Shown: positions 6,042-14,778, counted from the first letter of the stretch. The stretch: DNA of 20,500 bases from CBIFVZ01 sp966185765 (GCA_966185765.1 CBIFVZ010000066.1:1-20500); one strand, 5' to 3'. Numbers and translations are program-made. The notes: generated by a model not told the origin, from the sequence alone.

Positions 6042-7838
6042 ATGACGACACCGGTCTTACCTACCTCGCTGCTCCCGCTTAACCCGGAGCAGTTGGCGCG
6101 CCTGCAGGCTGCGACACAAGATTTTTCGCCCAACCAGCTTGCCTGGCTGTCCGGCTACTTCTGGGGAATGATCAATCAGCAGTCGGGTGCGGCTGTGGTT
6201 GCCGCACCCGTTGAGCAGGCAGCGACAATTACGCTTTTATCCGCCTCTCAAACCGGCAATGCACGTCGCATCGCCGAGCAGTTGCGTGATGATCTGCTGG
6301 CAGCGCAGCTTAACGTCACTCTGGTGAACGCCGGTGATTACAAATTCAAGCAGATTGCCCAGGAAAAACTGCTGGTGGTGGTCGCCTCAACGCAGGGGGA
6401 AGGGGAACCCGCGGAAGAAGCCGTTGCGTTGCACAAATTCCTGTTTTCGAAAAAGGCGCCAAAACTGACCGACACCGCATTTGCCGTTTTCGGTCTGGGT
6501 GACACCTCTTACGAACATTTCTGCCAGGCTGGAAAGGATTTTGACAGCAAACTGGCCGAGCTGGGGGGCGAGCGCCTGCTGGACCGTGTCGATGCCGACG
6601 TGGAATACCAGAGCGCTGCACAAGCCTGGCGTGAGCGCATGGTGGAGGTACTGAAGACACGTGTGCCTAAGGCCAGCAGCGTACCCGGTAGCGCGACAGG
6701 CGCAGTGAATGACATCTTCTCAAGTCCATATACCAAAGAAGCGCCGCTAAGCGCAACGCTCTCTGTTAACCAGAAAATTACAGGCCGTCACTCTGAAAAA
6801 GACGTGCGCCATATTGAAATTGATTTGGGTGACTCGGGTCTGCGCTATCAGCCGGGTGATGCGCTTGGGGTGTGGTATCAAAACGATCCTGCGCTGGTAC
6901 AGGAACTGGTGGAGCTACTGTGGCTTAAGGGTGATGAAACCGTTGAGCTGGAGGGCAGGACATTAACACTGTCAGAAGCTTTACAATGGCACGTTGAACT
7001 GACAGTCAATACCGCCAATATCGTTGAAAACTACGCCACACTTACCCGTAACGAGCAACTCCTGGAGCTGGTAGGCGATAAGTCCACATTACAGCACTAT
7101 GCGGCCACTACGCCGATTGTGGATATGGCTCGCTTTGCTCCCGCGCAGCTTGAAGCTCAGCAGTTAATAGCGCTACTGCGTCCGCTGACGCCGCGACTGT
7201 ACTCGATTGCTTCTTCCCAGAGCGAGGCTGAAAGTGAAGTGCATATCACCGTAGGTGTGGTGCGCTATGACATCGAAGGCCGTGCACGCAGCGGTGGCGC
7301 ATCAGGCTTTCTGGCTGACCGGCTGGAAGAGGACGCCGAAGTGCGCGTTTTTATTGAGCACAACGACAATTTCCGCCTGCCTGCCAACCCTGAGACACCG
7401 GTCATTATGATTGGCCCCGGCACCGGGATTGCGCCGTTTCGCGCCTTTATGCAGGAGCGCGAAGCGCAGGGAGCCAGTGGTAAAAACTGGCTTTTCTTTG
7501 GTAACCCGCACTTCACCGAAGACTTCCTTTATCAGGTGGAATGGCAGCGCTACGTTAAAGATGGCCTGTTGACGCGCATTGATCTTGCCTGGTCCAGAGA
7601 TCAAAAAGAAAAAGTGTACGTACAACATAAACTGCGCGAACAGGGTGCAGAGCTGTGGCGCTGGATTAACGAGGGCGCACACATTTACGTCTGCGGCGAC
7701 GCCAATCGTATGGCGAAGGACGTCGAGCAGGCGCTTGTGGAAGTGATTGCCGAATTTGGTGAAATGGATACCGAAACGGCGGATGAATTTTTAAGTGAGC
7801 TGCGCGTAGAGCGCCGTTATCAGCGAGACGTCTACTAA
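6042..7838 (+). CDS. cysJ: Sulfite reductase (NADPH) flavoprotein alpha subunit
   Basis: Takes electrons from NADPH through FAD and FMN to the CysI hemoprotein for the six-electron reduction of sulfite to sulfide in the cytoplasm. The protein is 598 residues (E. coli 599). Order: N-terminal tail; flavodoxin domain about 62-200 with the FMN loop SASQTGN (67-73) and STQGEGEP; FAD/connecting domain with RLYSIASS from Arg385; NADPH domain with GPGTGIAPFRAF and CGDANRMAKDV; C-terminus RYQRDVY identical to E. coli. The start matches the E. coli N-terminus (MTT-V), although the nearest GGAA ribosome site is 11 bases away. It is the first gene of cysJIH, and its stop shares one base with the cysI start (TAATG), implying coupled translation of the two subunits. 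Confidence 0.98.
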   Translation: MTTPVLPTSLLPLNPEQLARLQAATQDFSPNQLAWLSGYFWGMINQQSGAAVVAAPVEQAATITLLSASQTGNARRIAEQLRDDLLAAQLNVTLVNAGDYKFKQIAQEKLLVVVASTQGEGEPAEEAVALHKFLFSKKAPKLTDTAFAVFGLGDTSYEHFCQAGKDFDSKLAELGGERLLDRVDADVEYQSAAQAWRERMVEVLKTRVPKASSVPGSATGAVNDIFSSPYTKEAPLSATLSVNQKITGRHSEKDVRHIEIDLGDSGLRYQPGDALGVWYQNDPALVQELVELLWLKGDETVELEGRTLTLSEALQWHVELTVNTANIVENYATLTRNEQLLELVGDKSTLQHYAATTPIVDMARFAPAQLEAQQLIALLRPLTPRLYSIASSQSEAESEVHITVGVVRYDIEGRARSGGASGFLADRLEEDAEVRVFIEHNDNFRLPANPETPVIMIGPGTGIAPFRAFMQEREAQGASGKNWLFFGNPHFTEDFLYQVEWQRYVKDGLLTRIDLAWSRDQKEKVYVQHKLREQGAELWRWINEGAHIYVCGDANRMAKDVEQALVEVIAEFGEMDTETADEFLSELRVERRYQRDVY

Positions 7839-9550
7839 TGAGTGAAAAACATCCCGGACCTCTGGTGGTTGAAGGCAAACTGGCCGATGCCGAGCGCATG
7901 AAAGGACAGAGTAATTACCTGCGCGGCACCATCGCCGAAGATTTACACGATGGCCTGACGGGCGGATTTAACGGTGACAACTTTCTGCTGATCCGCTTTC
8001 ATGGCATGTATCAGCAGGACGACCGTGATATCCGCGCCGAGCGTGCTGAACAGAAGCTGGAGCCGCGCCACGCCATGATGCTGCGCTGCCGTTTGCCAGG
8101 CGGCATCATGACCACAACGCAGTGGCAGGCCATTGATAAGTTTGCCGCTGACAACACGATTTATGGCAGCATTCGTCTGACTAACCGTCAGACCTTTCAG
8201 TTTCACGGCATTCTCAAACAGAACGTGAAACCAGCGCACCAGATGCTGCATGAAGTCGGGCTGGACGCGTTGGCGACTGCGAATGACGTGAATCGCAACG
8301 TGCTGTGTACCTCGAACCCGATTGAGTCGCAGTTGCACGCAGAAGCCTATGAATGGGCGAAAAAGCTCTCTGAGCATCTGTTGCCGCGAACGCGAGCGTA
8401 TGCCGAAATCTGGCTGGATAAAGAAAAAGTCGCCACCACTGACGAGGAGCCAATTCTCGGGCCGACCTATCTGCCGCGTAAATTCAAAACAACGGTCGTG
8501 GTGCCGCCGCAAAACGATGTTGACCTGCATGCCAACGACATGAACTTCATCGCCATTGCCGAAAACGGCAAGCTGGTGGGTTTCAACCTGCTGGTAGGCG
8601 GTGGCCTGTCGGTAGAACATGGCAACAAGAAAACCTATGCCCGCACCGCCAGCGAATTGGGTTATATCCCGCTGGAGCATACGCTGGCGGTTGCCGAAGC
8701 GGTAGTCACAACGCAGCGTGACTGGGGTAATCGTACTGACCGTAAAAATGCCAAAACCAAATACACGCTTGAGCGCGTGGGCGTGGAGACCTTTAAAGAA
8801 GAGGTTGAGCGCCGGGCGGGCATCAAATTTGCGCCGGTGCGCCCTTACGAATTTACCGGGCGTGGCGACAGAATTGGCTGGGTGAAAGGTATTGATGATA
8901 AATGGCATCTGACGCTGTTTATTGAAAACGGCCGTATTCTCGACTATCCGGGTAAGCCGCTGAAAACCGGTTTGCTGGAGATTGCCAAAGTACATAAAGG
9001 CGATTTCCGACTGACCGCTAACCAGAACCTGATTGTGGCGGGCGTGCCGGAAAAAGAGAAAGCGAAAATTGAAAAGCTGGCGCGCGAGCACGGACTGATG
9101 GCAGCAACAACGCCTCAGCGTGAGAACTCGATGGCCTGCGTCTCTTTCCCTACCTGTCCGCTGGCGATGGCCGAGGCCGAACGCTTCCTGCCGCAGTTTG
9201 TTGATAAGGTGGAGGCGCTAATGACCAGCCACGGCGTGGGCGATGACCACATTGTGTTGCGTGTAACCGGCTGCCCGAACGGCTGTGGGCGAGCGATGCT
9301 CGCTGAAATTGGCCTGGTGGGTAAAGCGCCGGGGCGCTATAACCTGCATATCGGCGGCAACCGCATTGGTACTCGCATTCCGCGTATGTATCGCGAGAAC
9401 ATCACCGAGCCTGAAATACTTGGCGTGATTGATGAGCTGGTCGGTCGCTGGGCGCAGGAGCGTGAGGAGGGGGAAGGCTTTGGTGATTTCACCATACGCG
9501 CAGGTATCATTCGTCCGGTTCTCGATCCGGCTCGTGATTTCTGGGACTAA
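7838..9550 (+). CDS. cysI: Sulfite reductase hemoprotein beta subunit
   Basis: Catalytic subunit of assimilatory sulfite reductase, carrying siroheme bridged to a [4Fe-4S] cluster. It has 570 residues, the usual enterobacterial length. The four cluster cysteines fall at Cys434, Cys440 (ACVSFPTC), Cys479 and Cys483 (GCPNGC), exactly the E. coli numbering, and the NRQTFQFHG segment near residue 115 is the siroheme/sulfite-binding region of the first half. The start codon overlaps the cysJ stop by one base; cysH follows 15 bases downstream. The gene is GC-rich and carries a long open frame on the opposite strand (7943-9091), which is a compositional shadow. Confidence 0.98.
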   Translation: MSEKHPGPLVVEGKLADAERMKGQSNYLRGTIAEDLHDGLTGGFNGDNFLLIRFHGMYQQDDRDIRAERAEQKLEPRHAMMLRCRLPGGIMTTTQWQAIDKFAADNTIYGSIRLTNRQTFQFHGILKQNVKPAHQMLHEVGLDALATANDVNRNVLCTSNPIESQLHAEAYEWAKKLSEHLLPRTRAYAEIWLDKEKVATTDEEPILGPTYLPRKFKTTVVVPPQNDVDLHANDMNFIAIAENGKLVGFNLLVGGGLSVEHGNKKTYARTASELGYIPLEHTLAVAEAVVTTQRDWGNRTDRKNAKTKYTLERVGVETFKEEVERRAGIKFAPVRPYEFTGRGDRIGWVKGIDDKWHLTLFIENGRILDYPGKPLKTGLLEIAKVHKGDFRLTANQNLIVAGVPEKEKAKIEKLAREHGLMAATTPQRENSMACVSFPTCPLAMAEAERFLPQFVDKVEALMTSHGVGDDHIVLRVTGCPNGCGRAMLAEIGLVGKAPGRYNLHIGGNRIGTRIPRMYRENITEPEILGVIDELVGRWAQEREEGEGFGDFTIRAGIIRPVLDPARDFWD

Positions 9551-9565
9551 CCACCGGGAGTAACC

Positions 9566-10300
9566 ATGAGTGAACTCAGTTTGCAGGCGCTGAATGCGCT
9601 GACCAAAGAAGAACGCCAGCAGGCGCTGGAGGAAACCAACGCGAAGCTGGAAACGATGACGGCACAGCAGCGCGTTATCTGGGGGCTGGATAACCTGCCC
9701 GGCGAGTTTGTGCTTTCTTCCAGCTTTGGTATTCAGGCGGCGGTGTGTCTGCATATGGTGACACGCGAGCGCCCTGATATCCCGGTCATTCTCACCGACA
9801 CCGGTTATTTGTTCCCGGAAACCTACCGCTTTATTGACGAGCTGACGGAAAAATTGGGGCTGAACCTGCACGTTTATCGCGCACCCGAAAGCCCGGCCTG
9901 GCAGGAAGCGCGGTACGGTAAGCTATGGGAGCAGGGTGTCGAGGGCATTGAGCGCTACAACGAGATTAACAAAGTAGAGCCAATGAACCGTGCGCTGGCA
10001 GATCTCAAGGCGCAAACCTGGTTTGCCGGGCTGCGCCGCGACCAGTCCGGGAGCCGGGCCAGTTTGCCGGTGCTTGGTGTACAGCGCGGGGTGTTCAAGC
10101 TGCTGCCCATCATCGACTGGGACAACCGCACGGTGTATCAGTACCTGACGCAGCACGGCCTGAAATATCATCCGCTATGGGATGAGGGCTATCTGTCGGT
10201 GGGAGATACCCATACCACGCGCAAATGGGAGCCGGGTATGGCGGAAGAAGAGACCCGCTTTTTTGGGCTTAAGCGCGAGTGTGGGTTACACGAAGGCTGA
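9566..10300 (+). CDS. cysH: Phosphoadenosine phosphosulfate (PAPS) reductase
   Basis: Reduces PAPS to sulfite using thioredoxin or glutaredoxin. The protein is 244 residues, as in E. coli. SSSFGIQAAV is the modified PP-loop of the adenine-nucleotide hydrolase fold, TDTGYLFPETY and GLRRDQSGSR bind the nucleotide, and the catalytic Cys239 sits in the conserved C-terminal ECGLH motif. The CC...CxxC cysteines of APS-specific iron-sulfur reductases are absent, so the substrate should be PAPS, in line with cysC downstream in the window. GGGAG (9555-9559) is a good ribosome site six bases before the ATG. It is the last gene of cysJIH and a strong hairpin follows. Confidence 0.97.
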   Translation: MSELSLQALNALTKEERQQALEETNAKLETMTAQQRVIWGLDNLPGEFVLSSSFGIQAAVCLHMVTRERPDIPVILTDTGYLFPETYRFIDELTEKLGLNLHVYRAPESPAWQEARYGKLWEQGVEGIERYNEINKVEPMNRALADLKAQTWFAGLRRDQSGSRASLPVLGVQRGVFKLLPIIDWDNRTVYQYLTQHGLKYHPLWDEGYLSVGDTHTTRKWEPGMAEEETRFFGLKRECGLHEG

Positions 10301-10307
10301 TGACAAC

Positions 10308-10328
10308 GCGGGCGCATACTGCGCCCGC
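10308..10328 (+). terminator. Strong GC hairpin after cysH, no T-run
   Basis: GCGGGCGCA (10308-10316) and TGCGCCCGC (10320-10328) make a perfect 9-bp stem with a 3-base loop, seven bases after the cysH stop. A T-run is lacking on both sides, so it may act with Rho or protect the 3' end. The rest of the 157-bp gap up to iap shows no gene and no CRISPR repeat; in E. coli K-12 the type I-E CRISPR-Cas locus lies between these two genes. Confidence 0.6.
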
Positions 10329-10457
10329 TGAGACTGATGCCTTACTCCATTCTGTCGCAGACAGCATGGGGGATACCAACAAATAAGCAGAATCAATTCA
10401 CTGGTTTTCACCGGCTTTGTCAGTAAGCTGAGCTGGCCCATGCTTTAGGCATAACGC

Positions 10458-11498
10458 TTACTTGTCGGCTTTTGCCAGTTCTTTTACCAGCGGCAGCAGC
10501 ACGCGTACAGCGTCGCGGCTGCGCGTTTCAATCTGCCCCGGTAGCCATTTATCCAGATGCTGCACGTTATCGCGCTGCACGCTATGCCAGCTTGTTCCCT
10601 GCGGGAAGGCCGGAGATTTTGCGCGCTGCTGGTAGCCATCTTTATTCCCCAGCGACCAGTTGGTGGCCTCCACGTTCAGCACTGGAATGCCTGCTCTATC
10701 GAACACTTCCGCGTCGTTGCAACAGCCGGTGCCTTTGGGCAGAGCAGGGTTCAGACCGGGGTTCATGCCAGCTGCAATGCCGTAGTGGCGTGCAAGCCAC
10801 AACGCCCGGTCGCGGGTGAGTTTACGCACAGCTACGGGCGTTGTTTTGCCGCTGTTAAAATAGAGTTTCTCACCGGTATACAGGCTGTCGAGGTTAATCA
10901 CCAGCAGGGTATTTTTCTTCTCCTGCTCACTCATGCGCTCAAGAATATCGCGAGCGCCGAGCATGCCAATCTCTTCACCGCTGGTGGCGATAAAACGCAG
11001 GTTGTAGTGGGTTCGTACATCTTTAAGACGCTCGGCCAGTTCCAGCATAACGCCAACGCCCGAGGCGTTATCATCAATGCCCTGTAAAGCGAGACCACCT
11101 AAGTTTTTATCGCTGTCGCTGTCGCTTAGCGGTGACCAGGTATCCAGATGTGACATAATAATAATTTGCTGTGCGCTACGGCCTTCATGGGCGGCAATCA
11201 CCATGCTGCCGGTCACATTCTGCCAGATTTTCTCGCCGTCACGGCTGGTGTAGACATAGCGGCTGTGAAACTGGCGGGTATCGCTTTGATAACCCCATTT
11301 AAGAAACTGCTGGTGAATATAATCTGCGGCAAGCATTTCTGTGGGGGTGCCAGTCATACGGCCGGGAAAGACGGTGGCAATATGTCGCGCCTGGAAACTG
11401 GCGGTCACGCCTGGCGCTGTGGTTTGCGCCAGAGCAGGAAATGCGGCGCTCAATCCCAGGGTCAGACACAGGGCAGAGCGACGCAGAGCGGGAAACAT
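10458..11498 (-). CDS. iap: Alkaline phosphatase isozyme conversion aminopeptidase (M28 zinc peptidase)
   Basis: Periplasmic aminopeptidase which in E. coli removes N-terminal arginine from alkaline phosphatase. It is 346 residues from ATG 11498. Residues 1-24 are a signal peptide (basic RR at 6-7, hydrophobic core, PALAQ cleavage region). The M28 zinc site is seen as SHLDTW (His117, Asp119), IDDNASG (Asp142-Asp143), SGEEIG (Glu175-Glu176), and later the CCNDAEVFD and SWHS segments. An in-frame ATG at 11513 would add five residues; I prefer 11498 because it gives the E. coli-like start MF-ALR and a better-placed signal peptide; neither has a strong ribosome site. It is divergent from cysD. 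It is the gene that borders CRISPR in K-12. Confidence 0.95.
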   Translation of the reverse strand: MFPALRRSALCLTLGLSAAFPALAQTTAPGVTASFQARHIATVFPGRMTGTPTEMLAADYIHQQFLKWGYQSDTRQFHSRYVYTSRDGEKIWQNVTGSMVIAAHEGRSAQQIIIMSHLDTWSPLSDSDSDKNLGGLALQGIDDNASGVGVMLELAERLKDVRTHYNLRFIATSGEEIGMLGARDILERMSEQEKKNTLLVINLDSLYTGEKLYFNSGKTTPVAVRKLTRDRALWLARHYGIAAGMNPGLNPALPKGTGCCNDAEVFDRAGIPVLNVEATNWSLGNKDGYQQRAKSPAFPQGTSWHSVQRDNVQHLDKWLPGQIETRSRDAVRVLLPLVKELAKADK

Positions 11499-11773
11499 AG
11501 CGAGTTCATCCATAAAGAAAAAGTATTAGGCGCGAGCAGTATGAAACGAGGCGCTCGCGCCCGCAATTTCAATTGTTCTCAAACACCAGAAAAAACGCGG
11601 CTTCAGCACTTTTTTTGCGAAGCTTTTCTCATCCTTTATTCCTTTGTGGAACTAATCATTCCAATCAGGAATTTCATAAGAGATAAGCGTGAGACGTATA
11701 GTCCGACCATTCGCTTTATTTATTGACCGGTTATCTGCGCCCGCTGAGAGGCAAACCGGTTTGAGGAAAGGTT
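11499..11773 (+). promoter_or_regulatory. Divergent iap/cysD control region, probable CysB-dependent cysDNC promoter
   Basis: A 275-bp AT-rich spacer. A possible cysD -10 is TATAGT (11697-11702) with TTCATA (11673-11678) 18 bp upstream; both are weak, as expected for an activator-dependent promoter. An imperfect hairpin with a T-run in its loop (GCTTC ... GAAGC, about 11602-11625) lies further upstream. GAGGAAAGG (11763-11771) is a strong ribosome site just before the cysD ATG. CysB control is inferred from the known regulon; I cannot place its binding site. Confidence 0.45.
11725..11762 (+). repeat. Paired ACCGGT palindromes in the cysD leader
   Basis: Two copies of ACCGGTT begin at 11726 and 11755, 29 bases apart. 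The second is the core of a perfect 10-bp palindrome AAACCGGTTT (11753-11762). ACCGGTT (11726-11732) can also pair with AACCGGT (11754-11760) into a 7-bp stem that ends right before the cysD ribosome site. Either a tandem operator on the DNA or a leader hairpin on the RNA is possible. Confidence 0.6.
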
Positions 11774-12682
11774 ATGGACCAGAAACGACTCACTCACCTG
11801 CGACAGCTTGAGGCGGAAAGTATCCACATCATTCGCGAAGTCGCGGCAGAATTCTCTAATCCGGTGATGATGTACTCCATTGGCAAGGACTCCTCGGTCA
11901 TGTTGCATCTGGCCCGTAAGGCGTTTTTCCCGGGTACGCTGCCGTTTCCGCTGTTGCACGTTGATACCGGCTGGAAGTTTCGCGAGATGTATGAGTTTCG
12001 CGATCGTACGGCGAAAGAGTACGGCTTTGAACTACTGGTGCACCGCAACCCGGAAGGTGTGGCGATGGGCATTAATCCGTTTACTCACGGCAGTGCCAAA
12101 CACACCGACATCATGAAAACCGAAGGCCTGAAGCAGGCGCTTGATAAATACGGTTTCGATGCCGCTTTCGGCGGAGCGCGCCGTGATGAAGAGAAATCCC
12201 GCGCCAAAGAGCGTATTTACTCGTTTCGTGACCGTTTCCACCGCTGGGACCCGAAAAATCAGCGCCCGGAACTGTGGCACAACTATAACGGCCAGATTAA
12301 TAAAGGCGAAAGTATTCGCGTGTTCCCACTCAGCAACTGGACGGAACTGGATATCTGGCAGTACATCTATCTGGAAAACATCGAAATTGTTCCGCTGTAC
12401 CTGGCCGCCGAGCGCCCGGTGCTTGAGCGCGACGGCATGCTGATGATGATTGATGATGACCGCATCGATTTGCAGCCAGGTGAAGAAATTACGCCGCGCA
12501 TGGTGCGTTTTCGTACTCTTGGCTGCTGGCCGCTCACCGGCGCTGTCGAGTCCACTGCGCAGACGCTACCAGAGATTATCGAAGAGATGCTGGTGTCCAC
12601 CACCAGCGAACGACAGGGGCGCGTGATTGACCGCGACCAGTCCGGCTCAATGGAGCTGAAGAAACGCCAGGGTTATTTCTGA
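11774..12682 (+). CDS. cysD: Sulfate adenylyltransferase subunit 2 (ATP sulfurylase)
   Basis: Catalytic subunit of ATP sulfurylase: ATP plus sulfate gives APS and pyrophosphate, driven by GTP hydrolysis in CysN. The protein has 302 residues, as in E. coli. The PP-loop is YSIGKDSSVML (residues 34-44), followed by LLHVDTGWKF, the GGARRDEEKSRAKER block and the C-terminal SGSMELKKRQGYF, all conserved. The start matches E. coli (MDQ-RLTHLRQ) and has a strong GAGGAAAGG ribosome site. It is the first gene of cysDNC, 11 bases before cysN. Confidence 0.98.
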   Translation: MDQKRLTHLRQLEAESIHIIREVAAEFSNPVMMYSIGKDSSVMLHLARKAFFPGTLPFPLLHVDTGWKFREMYEFRDRTAKEYGFELLVHRNPEGVAMGINPFTHGSAKHTDIMKTEGLKQALDKYGFDAAFGGARRDEEKSRAKERIYSFRDRFHRWDPKNQRPELWHNYNGQINKGESIRVFPLSNWTELDIWQYIYLENIEIVPLYLAAERPVLERDGMLMMIDDDRIDLQPGEEITPRMVRFRTLGCWPLTGAVESTAQTLPEIIEEMLVSTTSERQGRVIDRDQSGSMELKKRQGYF

Positions 12683-12693
12683 GGAGCCGCCGG

Positions 12694-14121
12694 ATGAATA
12701 CGACTATTGCACAACAGATTGCCGACCAGGGCGGCGTAGAAGCCTACTTACACGCGCAGCAGCACAAAAGCCTGCTGCGTTTTCTGACCTGCGGCAGCGT
12801 TGATGATGGTAAAAGCACGCTGATTGGCCGCCTGCTGCACGACACACGTCAGATTTACGAAGATCAGTTGTCGTCACTGCATAACGACAGCAAACGTCAC
12901 GGCACCCAGGGAGAGAAAATCGATCTGGCGCTACTGGTGGATGGTCTGCAGGCTGAACGCGAGCAGGGCATCACTATTGATGTGGCTTACCGTTACTTCT
13001 CAACCGAAAAGCGTAAATTCATTATTGCCGATACCCCGGGGCATGAGCAGTACACGCGCAATATGGCGACGGGGGCCTCGACCTGCGATCTGGCCATTTT
13101 GCTTATTGATGCGCGCAAAGGTGTACTGGATCAGACGCGTCGCCACAGCTTTATCTCAACATTGCTCGGTATTCGCCACCTGGTGGTGGCGGTGAACAAA
13201 ATGGATCTGGTGGCGTTTTCGCAGGATCGTTTTGAAGAGATTAAGCAGGAATACCTGAGCTTTGCTGAGCAACTGCCGGGCAAGCTGGATATTCGTTTTG
13301 TGCCGCTGTCTGCACTTGAGGGCGACAACGTGGCGGCCCAGAGTGCGAGTATGCCGTGGTACAGCGGTCCGACACTGCTGGAAGTGCTGGAAACCGTTGA
13401 TATTGAGCGTGACGTGGAAAACCAGCCGCTGCGCTTCCCGGTGCAGTACGTGAACCGCCCGAACCTGGATTTTCGCGGCTATGCGGGCACGGTGGCTTCT
13501 GGTCTGGTACGCGTGGGCGAGCGGGTGAAAGTGCTGCCCTCAGGCATGGAATCCACCGTTGCCCGAATTGTGACCTTTGATGGTGATTTACCTGAGGCTG
13601 GTGCCGGTGAGGCCGTAACATTGGTGCTTAAAGATGAAATCGATATCAGCCGCGGCGACCTGCTGGTCAGCGCTGATGCCGACGTACCGGCGGTACAGAG
13701 TGCTGATGTGAACGTGGTATGGATGACCGAGCAGGCGCTGCAACCGGGTCAGAGTTATGACATCAAAATTGCCGGTAAGAAAACCCGCGCGCGCGTGGAT
13801 GCTGTTGTGCATCAGATTGATATCAACACGCTTGAAAAGCGTAGTGCCAATAGCCTGCCGCTAAACGGCATTGGCCTTGTCACGCTGACGTTTGATGAAC
13901 CGCTGGTGCTGGACCGTTACCAGGACAACCCGGTGACCGGAGGGCTTATTGTCATTGATCGCCTGACTAACGTTACCGTAGGTGCTGGGTTGGTGCAGAC
14001 GCCTAAGGCACAACGTCTGAGCGCCCCATCTGAGTACAGTGCTTTTGAGCTGGAGTTGAATGCGTTAGTGCGCCGTCACTTCCCGCACTGGAACGCACGT
14101 GACCTGCTGGAGAAAAGCTGA
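12694..14121 (+). CDS. cysN: Sulfate adenylyltransferase subunit 1 (GTPase)
   Basis: Regulatory GTPase of ATP sulfurylase, related to EF-Tu/EF-1alpha. It has 475 residues. GTPase motifs: G1 GSVDDGKST (34-42), the switch region REQGITID, G3 DTPGH (113-117), G4 NKMD (168-171). Two beta-barrel domains follow (from about 240). It ends in ALVRRHFPHWNARDLLEKS and has no fused APS kinase domain, which is encoded separately by cysC. A GGAG ribosome site precedes the ATG. The TGA stop shares one base with the cysC ATG (TGATG). Confidence 0.97.
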   Translation: MNTTIAQQIADQGGVEAYLHAQQHKSLLRFLTCGSVDDGKSTLIGRLLHDTRQIYEDQLSSLHNDSKRHGTQGEKIDLALLVDGLQAEREQGITIDVAYRYFSTEKRKFIIADTPGHEQYTRNMATGASTCDLAILLIDARKGVLDQTRRHSFISTLLGIRHLVVAVNKMDLVAFSQDRFEEIKQEYLSFAEQLPGKLDIRFVPLSALEGDNVAAQSASMPWYSGPTLLEVLETVDIERDVENQPLRFPVQYVNRPNLDFRGYAGTVASGLVRVGERVKVLPSGMESTVARIVTFDGDLPEAGAGEAVTLVLKDEIDISRGDLLVSADADVPAVQSADVNVVWMTEQALQPGQSYDIKIAGKKTRARVDAVVHQIDINTLEKRSANSLPLNGIGLVTLTFDEPLVLDRYQDNPVTGGLIVIDRLTNVTVGAGLVQTPKAQRLSAPSEYSAFELELNALVRRHFPHWNARDLLEKS

Positions 14122-14726
14122 TGGCAGAGCACGACGAAAACGTCGTCTGGCATCCGCACCCGGTCACACGCGAAGGCCGTGAGCAACTGCACGGTCATCG
14201 CGGTGTTGTGTTGTGGTTTACCGGGCTGTCTGGCTCGGGTAAATCCACCGTTGCGGGAGCACTGGAAGAGGCGCTGCACGCGGTGGGTGTCAGCACCTAT
14301 TTGCTTGACGGTGATAACGTGCGCCACGGTCTGTGCCGGGACCTGGGCTTTAGCGATGACGACCGGCGCGAGAACATCCGTCGCGTGGGCGAAGTGGCAA
14401 AGCTGATGGTGGATGCCGGACTGGTGGTGCTGACCGCGTTTATTTCGCCGCATCGTGCCGAGCGCCAGATGGTGCGTGAACTCGTGGGTGAAGGGCGCTT
14501 CATTGAGGTATTTGTCGATACCCCGCTTGAGGTGTGCGAAGCCCGCGACCCCAAAGGGCTGTACAAAAAGGCTCGCGCCGGTGAGTTGCGTAATTTCACG
14601 GGTATCGATTCTGCGTATGAAAAACCAGAAAAGGCTGAAATTCACCTTGATGGTGAACAATTAGTAACAAATTTAACCCGCCAATTGTTAGATCTGTTGC
14701 GTCAGGACGATATCATCAAATCCTGA
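14121..14726 (+). CDS. cysC: Adenylylsulfate (APS) kinase
   Basis: Phosphorylates APS to PAPS with ATP, supplying CysH. The protein is 201 residues, the enterobacterial length. The Walker A motif GLSGSGKS is at 35-42, LLDGDNVRHGL at 61-71 binds APS, Ser109 in TAFISPHRAER is the residue that is phosphorylated in the E. coli enzyme, and DPKGLYKKARAG forms the lid. It overlaps cysN by one base and is the last gene of cysDNC; a GC hairpin follows in the 52-bp gap to ygbE. Confidence 0.98.
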   Translation: MAEHDENVVWHPHPVTREGREQLHGHRGVVLWFTGLSGSGKSTVAGALEEALHAVGVSTYLLDGDNVRHGLCRDLGFSDDDRRENIRRVGEVAKLMVDAGLVVLTAFISPHRAERQMVRELVGEGRFIEVFVDTPLEVCEARDPKGLYKKARAGELRNFTGIDSAYEKPEKAEIHLDGEQLVTNLTRQLLDLLRQDDIIKS

Positions 14727-14732
14727 GAGTCG

Positions 14733-14757
14733 GGTCGGGCTATCCGTTGGCCCGACC
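14733..14757 (+). terminator. GC hairpin after cysC, weak or Rho-assisted terminator
   Basis: GGTCGGGC (14733-14740) and GCCCGACC (14750-14757) form a perfect 8-bp stem with a 9-base loop, six bases after the cysC stop. Only a short TTT follows, so termination may be partial and ygbE could be read through. Confidence 0.55.
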
Positions 14758-14778
14758 GATCAGTTTACAGGACTCGTT

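Noticed and set aside
7943..9091. Long open frame of 382 codons on the minus strand inside cysI
   Set aside because: It lies fully opposite the well-supported cysI gene and has no recognisable domain; such frames arise from the codon bias of GC-rich genes.
10360..10385. GGGGGATACC-like sequence as a CRISPR repeat remnant
   Set aside because: Only a few bases resemble the E. coli type I-E repeat and there is no second copy or spacer-sized spacing.
10557..11087. Plus-strand open frame of 176 codons opposite iap
   Set aside because: It is a shadow of iap, whose zinc-binding motifs and signal peptide are intact; no ribosome site or family likeness.
13241..13621. Minus-strand open frame of 126 codons inside cysN
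   Set aside because: Pro/Arg/Ser-rich shadow of a GC-rich gene; no domain and no ribosome site.
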